Origin: Devosia rhodophyticola
Lineage (GTDB): Bacteria; Pseudomonadota; Alphaproteobacteria; Rhizobiales; Devosiaceae
Assembly: GCF_028816475.1 (NCBI RefSeq)
Contig: NZ_CP118247.1
Span: forward strand, 1,761,001-1,825,000
Direction: 5' to 3'
DNA length: 64,000 bases
Below, in pieces: positions 18,395 to 27,700 of the stretch. The notes beneath the pieces are model-generated. The model had not been told where the DNA came from. It did not search any database and worked only from the letters and a program-made list of their open reading frames with translations. The first letter of the stretch is position 1, and the number at the start of each line of letters is the position of its first letter. A program made the position numbers and the translations under genes.

Positions 18395-18694
18395 CTAATC
18401 GCGGGGCACAAATTCAAATTCGGCTTCATTGCCACCCGATGGATCATCGGAAACACGCAGCCACAGATTATTCTCATCAAGCGCTGCAAACCAATCATCC
18501 CAACTGACCAACTGAAACCCACCGATCCGGTCGGGGCCCTGATTATGGTCGGAATTTAGCGCCTCCTGGCCGAATGTCAGTTGCAGGATGGTGCGCGTGT
18601 CCGAGCCATCAGGCACTTCCATCAGCATCGGGTTGCCGCCGCGTGCCGAAGTCCATTGGCGAATGTCGTCGTGGGAGGTGAGGATTTTTGGCAT
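18395..18694 (-). CDS. Small protein of an unknown family (HDDIRQW...SWDDWFAAL), copy A
   Basis: A 99-residue acidic cytoplasmic protein with no signal peptide or membrane segment. GGAG lies eight bases before the ATG at 18694; a longer frame to 18808 has no such support. It begins MPKILTSHDDIRQW and contains SWDDWFAALDENNLWLRVS. A second protein 1 kb away (19596-19915) shares the same order of motifs, so the two form a paralogous pair flanking the SDR gene. I do not recognise the family. Function unknown. Confidence 0.7.
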   Translation of the reverse strand: MPKILTSHDDIRQWTSARGGNPMLMEVPDGSDTRTILQLTFGQEALNSDHNQGPDRIGGFQLVSWDDWFAALDENNLWLRVSDDPSGGNEAEFEFVPRD

Positions 18695-18810
18695 TGGGCG
18701 CTCCTGGTGGTGTTGCAGGACAAGTCGGGGCGGGGAAGATGGTTCCTCTGCGTGCCAAACCATTGCGCCTTCTCGTGAATGGGCTAATGTCTGATCGCTG
18801 GGAGGCAATG

Positions 18811-19575
18811 ATGATTTTTGACCTATTTCGATTGGATGGCAAGTCGGCTCTGGTGACCGGGGGGACCCGTGGCATTGGTCTTGGCATCGCCAAGGCGCTG
18901 GGTGACGCAGGCGCGCGGCTTGTTATCGCCTCACGTCAGGAAAACCAAGCGGCGCTGACCGAACTGCGCGACGCGGGCTACAACGTCGACTATATCAATG
19001 CCGACATGAGTGATCCGGACGCGCCGGCCAAACTGATTGCCGACACGCTGGCTCTGGTCGGTCGATTGGACATTCTGGTCAACAATGCCGGGGTCGCCCA
19101 GCATGGCGACACTGAAACATTTTCAACCGACACGTACCGCCGTCTGATGTCGATCAATCTGGATTCGGTATTTTATACCTGCCGGGCTGCGTTGACGCCG
19201 ATGCGGCAGCAAAAAGGCGGCGTTATTCTCAATATTGGCTCGATATCGGGCTATATTTCAAACATTCCCCAGCGCCAGGCCGCCTACAACGCCAGCAAGG
19301 CTGCGGTTCACATGCTGACCAAAAGCCTTGCCAGCGACTATGCCGAGGAAAATATCCGCGTCAACGCGATTGCGCCCGGCTATATTTCGACTGCCATGAC
19401 GGCGGGTGGCTTTGCCAATGAGGAATGGGCGCCAATCTGGACCGATATGACGCCAATGCGTCGACCGGGCACGCCCCAGGACATTGGTGCGGCCGCACTT
19501 TATTTATGCTCTGACGCGTCCAGTTATGTCACCGGTGAGGTGTTGGTGATCGACGGGGGCTACACGACACGCTAG
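18811..19575 (+). CDS. SDR family oxidoreductase
   Basis: A 254-residue classical short-chain dehydrogenase. The NAD(P)-binding motif TGGTRGIG is at 16-23, NNAG follows near 94, and the catalytic residues appear as a Ser in NIGSISGY and the YNASK motif near 155-159. The C-terminal DGGYTTR is typical. GGGAGG precedes the ATG at 18811; a longer frame exists to 18688. The substrate cannot be told; sequence style (MIFDLFRLDGKSALVTGG) resembles sugar-acid and polyol dehydrogenases of Rhizobiales. It is flanked by two members of one unknown small-protein family. Confidence 0.9.
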   Translation: MIFDLFRLDGKSALVTGGTRGIGLGIAKALGDAGARLVIASRQENQAALTELRDAGYNVDYINADMSDPDAPAKLIADTLALVGRLDILVNNAGVAQHGDTETFSTDTYRRLMSINLDSVFYTCRAALTPMRQQKGGVILNIGSISGYISNIPQRQAAYNASKAAVHMLTKSLASDYAEENIRVNAIAPGYISTAMTAGGFANEEWAPIWTDMTPMRRPGTPQDIGAAALYLCSDASSYVTGEVLVIDGGYTTR

Positions 19576-19595
19576 CCCCGCCGATCTGATTGCAC

Positions 19596-19915
19596 TTAGT
19601 GCGACTGTGGCATCTCTCTTGCGGCCTCGCGCCGCTGTACCAGTTCACAGTCCTCAGTACTGCTGGCAGAAACCTTAAGGGCCAATTGCTGGCGATCCAG
19701 TTCTGCCAACCAGGCGGTCCATGAAACCGGGCTCATGCCGTCGTCCTGATCCTGATCGGTAGCGGCGTCATGACGGCGTTTGTCAAAACTCAGGCACAGG
19801 CGGGACTTAACATCGCCAAAATTGTCGCGAACCCGGGAAATTGCCGGGATTCCCTTTTGTCGCAGACCCAATTCCGAATGTCCTGATGCCTGACAAGCGT
19901 GTGACTATCTTTCAT
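19596..19915 (-). CDS. Small protein of an unknown family (HQDIRNW...SWTAWLAEL), copy B, frameshifted as read
   Basis: The frame from ATG 19915 opens with MKDSHTLVRHQDIRNW, matching HDDIRQW of copy A, but runs into a stop. The C-terminal part (GIPAISRVRDNFGDV, SWTAWLAELDRQQLALKVS) is in the next frame from TTG 19871 and matches copy A from GNPMLMEVPDG onward. Making the C3 run at 19852-19854 into C4 joins the two as WVCDKRGIPAI, giving about 106 residues. The joined protein aligns with copy A over its whole length. No known domain is recognised. Confidence 0.6.
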
Positions 19916-19993
19916 AGTTGGCCTCCCCGCCATTTAGTGAACAATTGGTGAATCAACGGTCCCGACTTGGCGCGGGTTCCGTCCGCAACGCAA

Positions 19994-20812
19994 TTAGTGA
20001 ACGATCTTTGTGACCAGTTTCAGGCTTTCGAGCTCCTTTGTGGATAAATAATACAATCGATCAGGCGGCGTCTCGAGCGCGTGCAACCATAGGGCTGGAT
20101 CAACGCCGGACGATGACAGATATCTGGAAATTCGGGCAGTCGTGGTCTGGGCGTCAGACATTGCAAGCCCTGCCGTGCGACTGAGCCGCTGCGGATCGGT
20201 TGAAATGGCTGCGGCATAGATCTGGTGAACGCCAATGGCGGCTTTATCCGAGGCAATGCGTTCAAGGCCTCCAGCCAATATCAATGGGCAGGAAGAGGCG
20301 CAAAATGCTCCAGCCGCAACCTCGGTTGCGAAGCCTTTTTCCCTTATCAGGGCGCCAATTGCCAGTGCATCCATCACCGAGCCTCCCGGCGAATCAATGC
20401 TTACAGTTTGGACATATTCGCCCCGCGCCGCAATCTCGTTGGCAAACCGGGTTTCCGAACCCGGTTCAATGGTGCCGGTCAGACGCAATATACCCCCCGG
20501 TTCCAGTGAGATGGCTAGGGGCGCCTGCAGTAGGGCAGGGTCGGTGGTAACCGCCGGGACGGGGGACTGCGCTGGTCCGTCTGGGTTGAACGGGGGCAGG
20601 ATCGTTTGGGTTGGTGCCAGCAACGCCGTATCCGCGGCGGTCAATTCGCGATAGTCGACATAAAGTACCGAAATTGTACCGAACAGCAGCACAAAGAAAG
20701 CCGCACGCATGATGGCGCCGTCGTCGAAACTGCCAATCCAGACAGGGATGCGGCGATAGAACGGACCGTCGCGATTGCTATTGCGCGCGTTGGCGGAGGT
20801 TGCCACCATCAA
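19994..20812 (-). CDS. Membrane-anchored ClpP/SppA-fold serine hydrolase-like protein
   Basis: A 272-residue protein with one membrane helix (about 36-53) after a basic N-terminus, a Pro-rich linker, then a ClpP/crotonase-fold domain facing the periplasm. Visible motifs are SIDSPGGSVMDALAIG (about 138-153) and AFCASSCPLILAGG, where Ser 174 is the likely nucleophile, followed by VHQIYA with a candidate catalytic His near 198. It resembles the COG3904-type predicted periplasmic proteins. Its start overlaps the stop of the upstream membrane protein gene by four bases, so the two are coupled and may act together. Substrate unknown. Confidence 0.75.
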   Translation of the reverse strand: MMVATSANARNSNRDGPFYRRIPVWIGSFDDGAIMRAAFFVLLFGTISVLYVDYRELTAADTALLAPTQTILPPFNPDGPAQSPVPAVTTDPALLQAPLAISLEPGGILRLTGTIEPGSETRFANEIAARGEYVQTVSIDSPGGSVMDALAIGALIREKGFATEVAAGAFCASSCPLILAGGLERIASDKAAIGVHQIYAAAISTDPQRLSRTAGLAMSDAQTTTARISRYLSSSGVDPALWLHALETPPDRLYYLSTKELESLKLVTKIVH

Positions 20813-22167
20813 GTGCGGCCCGGACCATCGCCGCGTTGGCGTTTGGCGGCATCAATCGGGGTGACGCTACCGGTATCCGGAGGTGTCTGCTCGTCGTCGG
20901 GCGCCTGTTCTGGATCCATATTTGCCTCGGCCAATACTTCAGGCGTTTCAGCAATGACCGTTGACGGCAGCACAACCCCGGCATCCTGCATCTGGCGATA
21001 GAGGGCCATGGCGCGGATCATTTCGGCGGCGGTGATATTTTCGGCCTCGGCCAGTGATTCGGCATCGCGTCGCAGGGCATCATTGACGATCATCAGCACG
21101 AGAACCAGCACGACAGGAAGCAAGTCGATTGAAATGGCGCCGGCCCACGAAGGAATAAAGTCGGTCCAATAGCGGATCACCGCTTCGGCGCTGGAGAGGG
21201 GCACGAAGCGGCGCTGACCGACCTTGGGCTGGGCAAGAATTTCATTGGCAGCCGCAGACAGCGCCGCAGACTGGGCCGCAACCGAAGCGCGCACCGTTTC
21301 CATCACTTGATCCTGACGATTGGCAAGATCCGGATTTTGTCCGTTGGCGACGGGGGCAATAAAGCCCGCCGACAGGTCAGCCGAGGCGCGTTGTACCGAG
21401 GCCGCGACTCCGGTTTGCTGCAAAGCCGCGATCAGTGCGGTCAATTGTACCGCCTCGGCCTGAAACTGATCCGAGCGCGGCTCGATGGCGCCGGGCGTCG
21501 ACACTAGTTCCCGCATCGAGGCGAGGCGTTCCGAGCCCTGCGCGAAAATGCCGGCAACCTCATCGCGGCTTGAGGTGATGGTTGAGCCCAGTTCAGTCAT
21601 TTGGGCTGACATCTGGGTGAGCAATTGTACGACGCTTCCTGATCCAATTGATCCGGTCAGCGCGCCACTTTCGCGCTCGTCCGCCGCCAGGCGCGAAAAG
21701 CGCTCGGCTGCCCGTTGCACGTCTGGCAGCAGCGATTGGCTGGCCAGGGCACTGGCGTGGGCGTTGTCGAGATCTTCGGCATAGCCCTGCAGCGTTACGG
21801 CCATATGCTGTTCCAGCGCAGCGGAACCGGCCAGTGCGGCAGCATTGAGCCAGGAGGACATGGCAATGATCATCATGGCGCCAATGGCCATGGTAATAAA
21901 CAGCGATATGCGCTGGACACCACTGACCACCAGCGGGATGAACCGCATCATGAAGGTCCAGAAGGCATAGATGGCGACCGATACGGCAGCCGAATAGATG
22001 ATGGCGGCAAAGAAGACAAACGTGGCGCTGCCATCCAGCAGGCCACGCACACCAAGATAGGTATAGACCCCTGACGCCAGCGCCAGAACCGCCAATGCAA
22101 ACCGCGTCATCGTCTCGACGCCCTTGACGGTTTCGTTGAGGCGATAGGCATTGTTCTTGAGCTGCAT
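20809..22167 (-). CDS. Multi-pass membrane protein with a large periplasmic region, family not recognised
   Basis: A 452-residue protein with three or four hydrophobic helices in the first 110 residues (LAVLALASGVYTYLGV, FFAAIIYSAAVSVAIYAFW, FITMAIGAMMIIAM). Then comes an Ala/Ser/Gln-rich helical stretch of about 230 residues resembling a chemoreceptor-like coiled coil (VVQLLTQMSAQMTELGSTI), another helix (SIDLLPVVLVLVLMIVND) and an acidic cytoplasmic tail. GAGG upstream favours ATG 22167 over 22206. It is translationally coupled to the ClpP-fold protein downstream. Membrane topology together with a coupled protease-like partner suggests an envelope quality-control or signalling pair, but this is inference. 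Confidence 0.65.
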   Translation of the reverse strand: MQLKNNAYRLNETVKGVETMTRFALAVLALASGVYTYLGVRGLLDGSATFVFFAAIIYSAAVSVAIYAFWTFMMRFIPLVVSGVQRISLFITMAIGAMMIIAMSSWLNAAALAGSAALEQHMAVTLQGYAEDLDNAHASALASQSLLPDVQRAAERFSRLAADERESGALTGSIGSGSVVQLLTQMSAQMTELGSTITSSRDEVAGIFAQGSERLASMRELVSTPGAIEPRSDQFQAEAVQLTALIAALQQTGVAASVQRASADLSAGFIAPVANGQNPDLANRQDQVMETVRASVAAQSAALSAAANEILAQPKVGQRRFVPLSSAEAVIRYWTDFIPSWAGAISIDLLPVVLVLVLMIVNDALRRDAESLAEAENITAAEMIRAMALYRQMQDAGVVLPSTVIAETPEVLAEANMDPEQAPDDEQTPPDTGSVTPIDAAKRQRGDGPGRT

Positions 22168-22218
22168 TGCAAACCTCGTGGCACTGGGCCGAAAATCTGA
22201 AGCCAAGTTAACACGCTG

Positions 22219-22591
22219 ATGGCGGCAGGAAATAGACCTTATTCCCGACGATCCGACACGTTTGCGCTATTACACCCGCCCGTTTTCGAGCGGACAGGAT
22301 TGAGCCGTAATGCGCTCCGTTTCTATGAACGGCGTGGACTGCTGCGATCGCGTGCGTCGAGCGAAATATCCAACGCCTGCCGCCACTAGGCGGGGCTCAG
22401 CATTGCCGATCGCGAGAGCTGCTGGCAGAGATGGGAAAGGGCAACGACAAATCCGACGATGCTCAAGAATTCCTGCATGCGCGCATCAGCGCGTTGCGGC
22501 CACCATTGCCAATTCGGTGCGTTTGTTGGTCCTGCTGTGTTCAGTCCGCAATGGCCAACCGTCGCCGGCGGACCGACTGGTCCCAAAATAA
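22219..22591 (+). pseudogene. Decayed MerR-family regulator
   Basis: An ORF from ATG 22219 reads FERTGLSRNALRFYERRGLL, the unmistakable MerR recognition helix, and then stops at 22389. Further MerR-like pieces continue in other frames: YPTPAATRR, then RELLAEMGKGNDKSDDAQEF and HARISALR, then ATIANSVRLLVLLC up to a stop at 22591. At least three frame changes within 370 bases are needed, far denser than the isolated indels elsewhere, so this looks like true decay. The 3' end abuts the convergent deoD gene. Confidence 0.5.
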
Positions 22592-23302
22592 TCAGCCGCC
22601 AACTGCGACGTCGAGTGCCAGCGTTACCATATCGTTGAGCGAGGTCTGGCGCTGGTCAGCGTCAATCTCTTCATGGGTAATCAGGCAGTCGGTCATGGTG
22701 CAGATGGTCAGCGCCCTGACGCCAAAACGGGCCGCGAGGGTATAGAGCGCAGCAGCTTCCATTTCGACGCCGATAACGCCGTGATCTGGCAATTTATCAT
22801 AACCGGCCATGCCGTCGGGGTGGTAGAAAATGTCGGACGACAACATGTTGCCGGCATGAAAGCGCAGACCTGCCGCTTCGGCCTTTTCCGCGGCGGACCG
22901 CAATAGGCCAAAGTCGGCAATGGGCGCGAAATTGAAGGCGCCAAAACGCCCCTTGACGATGCTGCTATCGGTCGATGCACCCTGTGCCAGAATAATGTCG
23001 CGCACTTTTACATCCTTGTTGAGCCCACCGCAGGTGCCAACACGAATCAGGGATTTGACCCCATAGCTGTTGATCAGTTCATGCACGTAAATGGCCAACG
23101 AAGGCTGGCCCATGCCTGATGCCTGCACCGAAACAGGCTCGCCCTTCCATGTGCCGGTGTAGCCAAGGCAATTGCGTACCGAATTGACCAGTTTTGGGGC
23201 CTCGAAAAAGGTTTCGGCAATCCATTTCGCCCGCAAGGGGTCGCCCGGCAAGAGTACGGTTTCGGCATAGTCGCCCGGCTTGGCGTGGTTGTGCGGTGTC
23301 AT
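22592..23302 (-). CDS. deoD: Purine-nucleoside phosphorylase, DeoD type
   Basis: Splits purine nucleosides with phosphate into base and ribose 1-phosphate in the salvage pathway. The 236-residue protein has the hexameric trimeric-PNP-family motifs: VLLPGDPLRAKWIAE, the phosphate-binding RVGTCGGLN and the substrate-site VIGVEMEAAALY. Its size is that of bacterial DeoD. The ATG at 23302 is chosen because the 60 residues upstream in the ORF carry no homology. It is divergent from argC. Confidence 0.94.
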   Translation of the reverse strand: MTPHNHAKPGDYAETVLLPGDPLRAKWIAETFFEAPKLVNSVRNCLGYTGTWKGEPVSVQASGMGQPSLAIYVHELINSYGVKSLIRVGTCGGLNKDVKVRDIILAQGASTDSSIVKGRFGAFNFAPIADFGLLRSAAEKAEAAGLRFHAGNMLSSDIFYHPDGMAGYDKLPDHGVIGVEMEAAALYTLAARFGVRALTICTMTDCLITHEEIDADQRQTSLNDMVTLALDVAVGG

Positions 23303-23431
23303 GGTTGGCCCTTGTCTGGTCTGGTTGCCCGACACTGCCATTGCGCTTGGGGCAGGGCAAGGGTGCGCGTTGCGGCCTTGACCTTGCCAAGGTTGACGTT
23401 CATTTAGCCATTGGACCGCAGGAGAACTATA

Positions 23432-24382
23432 ATGGGCGCGAAGATCTTCATTGATGGCGAGGCAGGCACCACTGGTTTGCAAATTCGCGACCGGCTGGCT
23501 GGACGCAGCGATATCGAGATCCTGTCGATCCCGCAGGACAAGCGCAAGGATATTGATACGCGCGCCGAACTGCTCAATGCAGCTGATGTCGCCATTTTGT
23601 GCCTGCCCGATGATGCGGCCAGGGAGAGCGTGTCGCTGATCAGTAATGGCACCACCCGCGTCATTGATGCCTCAACCGCCTATCGGGTTGACCCGAACTG
23701 GGTCTATGGTTTTGCCGAGATGGACAAGGGGCAAAGCCAGGCAATTGCTGAGGCCAGGCGCGTTTCCAATCCCGGCTGCTATCCGCAGGGACCGATCATT
23801 ATGGTGCGGCCGCTGATCGAGGCGGGGTTATTGCCGCCCAGCTTTGCGCTGACGGTCAACGCCATTTCGGGCTATAGTGGCGGTGGCAGGCAGATGATTG
23901 CCGAATATGAAGCGGCTGGAGATAATGCCAGCCATTTCATGCCTTATGGACTGACCTTCAATCACAAGCATGTGCCTGAAATGACCGCCTATACCAAGTT
24001 GACGGGCGCGCCCCTGTTCGTGCCGTCGGTGGGCGACTATGCGCAGGGCATGGTCACCTGTGTGCCGTTGCAGCTGGGCATGCTCGGCACGGTACCGACG
24101 GGGGAAGATGTTCACGCCGCGATTGGCGGGCATCTGGCGGGACTGACGGACAGTTTTGTCTCACTGGCCTCTTATGAAGCGTTGGCGAAAAGCCCCGAAC
24201 TCGACCCGCAGCGCTACAATAATACCAACAAGATGGTACTGCATGTGTTTGCCAACGACGCCCAGGCGCAAGTGTTGCTGGTCGCTGTTTATGACAATCT
24301 GGGCAAGGGCGCGTCGGGCGCGGCCGTACAGAATCTCAATCTGATGCTGGGGGTCGACGTGCACACCGGGCTGGCCGACTAG
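23432..24382 (+). CDS. argC: N-acetyl-gamma-glutamyl-phosphate reductase (type 2)
   Basis: NADPH-dependent third step of arginine synthesis. At 316 residues it belongs to the shorter class typical of Alphaproteobacteria. The N-terminal MGAKIFIDGEAGTTGLQI binds the nucleotide and the catalytic cysteine is in SNPGCYPQG (Cys 116). HKHVPEM near the substrate site is conserved. AGGAG precedes the ATG at 23432. It is alone, not linked to other arg genes in this window. Confidence 0.95.
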   Translation: MGAKIFIDGEAGTTGLQIRDRLAGRSDIEILSIPQDKRKDIDTRAELLNAADVAILCLPDDAARESVSLISNGTTRVIDASTAYRVDPNWVYGFAEMDKGQSQAIAEARRVSNPGCYPQGPIIMVRPLIEAGLLPPSFALTVNAISGYSGGGRQMIAEYEAAGDNASHFMPYGLTFNHKHVPEMTAYTKLTGAPLFVPSVGDYAQGMVTCVPLQLGMLGTVPTGEDVHAAIGGHLAGLTDSFVSLASYEALAKSPELDPQRYNNTNKMVLHVFANDAQAQVLLVAVYDNLGKGASGAAVQNLNLMLGVDVHTGLAD

Positions 24383-24466
24383 CCGATCTGGACGTATTTG
24401 GCCATTCCAGACTTGACCGAAACCCCGCTGTTGCGCCATTACAGCGCCAACAGACAAGGATGCATC

Positions 24467-25072
24467 ATGGACAAGTTTACGACATTGACCGGGGTCGCGG
24501 CACCGCTGCCGATCATCAATATCGACACCGACATGATTATTCCCAAGCAATATCTCAAGACCATCAAGCGCACCGGGCTGGGTACGGCGCTGTTTTCAGA
24601 GATGCGCTACAATGACGATGGCAGCGAAAATGCCGATTTCGTCCTCAACAAGCCAGCCTATCGACAGGCCAAGATCATTGTTGCAGGCGACAATTTCGGC
24701 TGCGGTTCGAGTCGTGAGCACGCCCCCTGGGCGCTTTTGGATTTTGGTGTCCGCTGCGTGATCTCAACCAGCTTTGCCGACATTTTTTACAACAACTGCT
24801 TCAAGAACGGCATTTTGCCACTCGTCGTTACGCCAGAGCAGTTGGCGATGCTGCTGGATGATGCCGAGCGGGGTTCAAACGCCACGATCACTGTCGATCT
24901 CGAAGCCCAGACGATCAAGGGGCCGGACGGTGGCGAGTTGCATTTTGATATTGATCCATCTCGCAAGCAGACCCTGCTTGAAGGGCTGGACGATATTGCG
25001 GGGACATTGAAATCGGACCCAACCATTTCGGGATTTGAAGCCAAGATGAGCGAAAGTCGCCCCTGGCTTTAA
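24467..25072 (+). CDS. leuD: 3-isopropylmalate dehydratase small subunit
   Basis: A 201-residue swivel-domain partner of LeuC. Family motifs [13 protein letters not shown] and [17 protein letters not shown] are present, and the C-terminal [12 protein letters not shown] is usual for alphaproteobacterial LeuD. The ATG at 24467 follows AAGGA and gives the standard length; the ORF runs back to 24398. leuB follows after 186 bases. Confidence 0.97.
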   Translation: MDKFTTLTGVAAPLPIINIDTDMIIPKQYLKTIKRTGLGTALFSEMRYNDDGSENADFVLNKPAYRQAKIIVAGDNFGCGSSREHAPWALLDFGVRCVISTSFADIFYNNCFKNGILPLVVTPEQLAMLLDDAERGSNATITVDLEAQTIKGPDGGELHFDIDPSRKQTLLEGLDDIAGTLKSDPTISGFEAKMSESRPWL

Positions 25073-25258
25073 GGGCAGCGGCCAGAACGCCCCAGCGTAT
25101 AGTGCAATTTGTATCCACAGGGCTGCCGTTCGGTCGGTGTTGGAGAACAATCGCCAAATCGGTTCGAGTTTGGTCGTGGAAATGATCAAATCAGACCTGA
25201 AAATAGAAATCGACGTGGCGACGCGCGAAGGCGTCGCCAACAGTTAAGGAAAATTCTG
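25073..25258. other. leuD-leuB spacer with a hairpin
   Basis: 186 bases hold GGCGACGC...GCGTCGCC (8-bp stem, six-base loop) about 20 bases before the leuB start. A 21-codon ORF at 25182-25247 overlaps it, but it has no leucine run, so there is no evidence of leucine attenuation. Confidence 0.35.
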
Positions 25259-26356
25259 ATGTCCCAGTCCCTGTTCCTGCTTCCCGGCGATGGCATCGGC
25301 ACCGAAATCATGGCCGAGGTCGAAAAGCTGATCGCTTGGACCAATGAGACGGGCCTGACCGATTTTATCATTGATCGTGGATTGGCTGGCGGCGTCGCTT
25401 ATGATGCCCATGGTGTTGCCATCACCGATGGCGATGTGACCAAGGCGCTGGCAGCCGATGCGGTACTGTTCGGCGCGGTTGGGGGTCCTAAATGGGATGA
25501 TGTGCCCTATGATCAGCGGCCCGAGGCGGCCCTTTTGCGCCTGCGCAAAGAATTGGCGGTATTTGCCAATCTACGCCCGGCGATCTGCTATCCGGCGTTG
25601 GCCGATTCCTCGTCGCTGAAGCGCGAATTGGTCGAGGGGCTCGATATCCTGATCGTGCGCGAATTGACCGGTGGGGTCTATTTTGGCGAACCCAAGACGA
25701 TTACGGAATTGGGGAATGGCCAAAAGCGCGCCATCGATACCCAGGTCTATGAGAGCTACGAAATCGACCGGATCGCACGCGTTGCTTTTGATCTGGCGCG
25801 TACGCGTGGTTCGCGTGTGCATTCAGCCGACAAGAAAAATGTGATGAAGTCGGGCGTCCTGTGGGACGAAGTGGTCAAGGGCGTGGCCAAGGACTATCCC
25901 GATGTGGCGCTTGAACATATTCTGGCCGACAATGCTGCCATGCAGTTGGTGCGCACCCCCAAGCAATTCGACGTCATGGTCACCGACAATCTGTTTGGCG
26001 ATATTCTGTCTGATGTTGCCGCGATGCTGACCGGGTCGCTGGGCATGCTGCCCTCCGCCTCGCTGGGTTCGCCGGATCCGGTAACCGGCAAGCGCAAGGC
26101 ATTTTACGAGCCCGTCCATGGCTCTGCCCCCGACATCATGGGCAAAGGCATTGCCAATCCTATCGCCATGATCGCAAGCTTTGCCATGGCGTTGCGTTAT
26201 TCGTTCAATATGCTCGAGTTGGCCGATCGGGTCGAAAACGCCATCGCCGACGTGCTCGAGGACGGTTTGCGCACGGCTGACATTGCCCAGGGCGATGACA
26301 GGGTCATTGGAACCCAGGAAATGGGCGCCGCCATTCTGGCCAAACTCAAGGCCTAG
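25259..26356 (+). CDS. leuB: 3-isopropylmalate dehydrogenase
   Basis: NAD-dependent oxidative decarboxylation of 3-isopropylmalate, the step after LeuCD. The 365-residue protein starts [17 protein letters not shown] and shows [13 protein letters not shown], the active-site segment [10 protein letters not shown], and the cofactor region [11 protein letters not shown] and [15 protein letters not shown] lies seven bases before the ATG. A longer frame back to 25109 overlaps only the spacer and is not supported. Confidence 0.97.
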   Translation: MSQSLFLLPGDGIGTEIMAEVEKLIAWTNETGLTDFIIDRGLAGGVAYDAHGVAITDGDVTKALAADAVLFGAVGGPKWDDVPYDQRPEAALLRLRKELAVFANLRPAICYPALADSSSLKRELVEGLDILIVRELTGGVYFGEPKTITELGNGQKRAIDTQVYESYEIDRIARVAFDLARTRGSRVHSADKKNVMKSGVLWDEVVKGVAKDYPDVALEHILADNAAMQLVRTPKQFDVMVTDNLFGDILSDVAAMLTGSLGMLPSASLGSPDPVTGKRKAFYEPVHGSAPDIMGKGIANPIAMIASFAMALRYSFNMLELADRVENAIADVLEDGLRTADIAQGDDRVIGTQEMGAAILAKLKA

Positions 26357-26368
26357 CAACACTATTTT

Positions 26369-26396
26369 CTGCGGCTCGGCGTGAGTCGGGCCGCAG
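26369..26396. terminator. Hairpin between the converging leuB and DUF1737 genes
   Basis: CTGCGGC and GCCGCAG pair around a 14-base loop that itself can form a short inner stem. No T-run is adjacent. A shared termination role is inferred from the convergent position. Confidence 0.35.
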
Positions 26397-26404
26397 GTCA
26401 ATGG

Positions 26405-26611
26405 CTAGTAGTCGACCAGCTTCGTGTCAGGATCGTAGGGCTGATTGGACGCAATCCTTGTTACCGCCTGACCACAACGCATTTTCCTGGAGTGGGCGTC
26501 ATAGGCATAGGTTGGGTTGCCGTGCAGTGCCCAGCCTTCAGAAAGGGCCTTGGTCACCTTGTGGCAAAAGCCCACGTCGTCTTCCCCGGTCAGTAAACGA
26601 TAGATCAGCAT
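26405..26611 (-). CDS. DUF1737 domain-containing protein
   Basis: A 68-residue cytoplasmic protein matching DUF1737 along its whole length: LIYRLLTGEDDVGFCHKVT, then GWALHGNPTYAYD, RCGQAV and a C-terminal YDPDTKL. The start at 26611 gives the family's N-terminus; the frame extends to 26701 without support. Function is unknown. It is divergent from the carbonic anhydrase gene. Confidence 0.85.
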   Translation of the reverse strand: MLIYRLLTGEDDVGFCHKVTKALSEGWALHGNPTYAYDAHSRKMRCGQAVTRIASNQPYDPDTKLVDY

Positions 26612-26685
26612 GATGCATTCCCCCAATGTTGCAGACGCATAACAGCGCAGTTGATCTTGTCTGCTCTTAGCGCTAATCGAATTAC

Positions 26686-27328
26686 ATGCACAACTTTCCA
26701 TCGCATCTACTCTCGGGCTACTCCAACTTCATGGCCGGGCGCTATGAACGTGAAGAGGGGCGTTACAAAGAACTGGCCAGTCATGGGCAAAGCCCCACGA
26801 CGATGATTATCGCGTGCTGCGATAGTCGTTCGGCACCCGAAACCATTTTCGACGCAGGGCCCGGCGAATTGTTCGTACTGCGTAATGTGGCAAACCTCGT
26901 GCCCACCTATCAGCCAGATCTCGGCCCAGCACGGCACCTCGGCGGCGATTGAGTTCGCGGTCAAAGCGCTCAACATCGAAAATGTCGTCATCATGGGACA
27001 TGGCCGCTGCGGTGGCATTCGCGCGGCGCTCGATCCGAATGCGGCACCGTTGGATGCTGGTGACTTCATTGGCAAATGGATGGCGATGCTGGGGCCGGTT
27101 TCGGCACAGGTCAGCGACAACAAGCTGATGACCCAGAGTGAGCGCCAGACCGCGCTGGAGCGCATTTCGATCCGTAACTCCATCACCAATTTGCGCACCT
27201 TCCCCTATGTACGTGCGCTTGAGGATGAGGGAAAGCTGGCGGTACATGGCGCCTGGTTCGATATTTCGACCGGCGAGCTCTGGATCATGGATGGTGACAG
27301 CGGCGATTTCGTACGCCCTGAGGCGTGA
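26686..27328 (+). CDS. Beta-carbonic anhydrase, frameshifted as read
   Basis: Interconverts CO2 and bicarbonate, supplying bicarbonate to carboxylases. The zinc ligands are visible in [11 protein letters not shown] and in MGHGRCGGI. The first frame carries the N-terminus and CDSR motif to [12 protein letters not shown], then leaves the family sequence. The next frame continues it as [21 protein letters not shown] to a normal C-terminus. One extra base near 26920 explains the break and restores about 213 residues, the usual size. Both halves are fully conserved, so an assembly error is more likely than loss of function. Confidence 0.85.
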
Positions 27329-27700
27329 AGTAATTCAGGTTCTATTGACCAAGTGGGTCAAAGCGGGTCGCCGTAGCAATTAATCACGGGTTCGTGATCA
27401 AGGATATAGTGCTTCCATTGCGCCCCGATTCCCGCCGCCGCATGGTTGAACCTGCACGTTACCATTTCTGCCACAATCGCGGTCGCAGTATTTCCCTGTT
27501 GCTGGTTAGATTCAAAAAAACCTTATATTTCGGTAGTTTAGCCGCCTCAATATAGCCCTGATATTTCCCCGGGCCCGTCCATATTGCGGCGTTGAGGCAC
27601 CACAAAGTCCGGTTAGCTATTGTTGCACGGGCCGCAGCAAGTGGCGCGTCGGCACCGGGATGACCCGGCGCTGCTATTCTCCCAATCTGGAGCACTTCTT
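27329..27700. other. 372-base intergenic region without a recognised gene
   Basis: It contains a small dyad ATCACG-GGTT-CGTGAT (27383-27398), an AT-rich stretch around 27510-27560 and, near its end, the promoter region of the EF-hand gene. I find no convincing ORF, tRNA or terminator. Confidence 0.5.

Noticed and set aside
20038..20046. Perfect DnaA box TGTGGATAA
   Set aside because: A single copy inside the coding sequence of the ClpP-fold gene, with no cluster, AT-rich unwinding region or replication genes nearby. Not an origin.
25182..25247. 21-codon ORF just before leuB, as a possible leucine attenuator peptide
   Set aside because: It has only one leucine codon and no run of any amino acid. 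The hairpin overlapping it is not followed by a T-run.
27459..27695. 78-codon minus-strand ORF in the 372-base gap
   Set aside because: No RBS, no domain, and it covers the probable promoter of the EF-hand gene.
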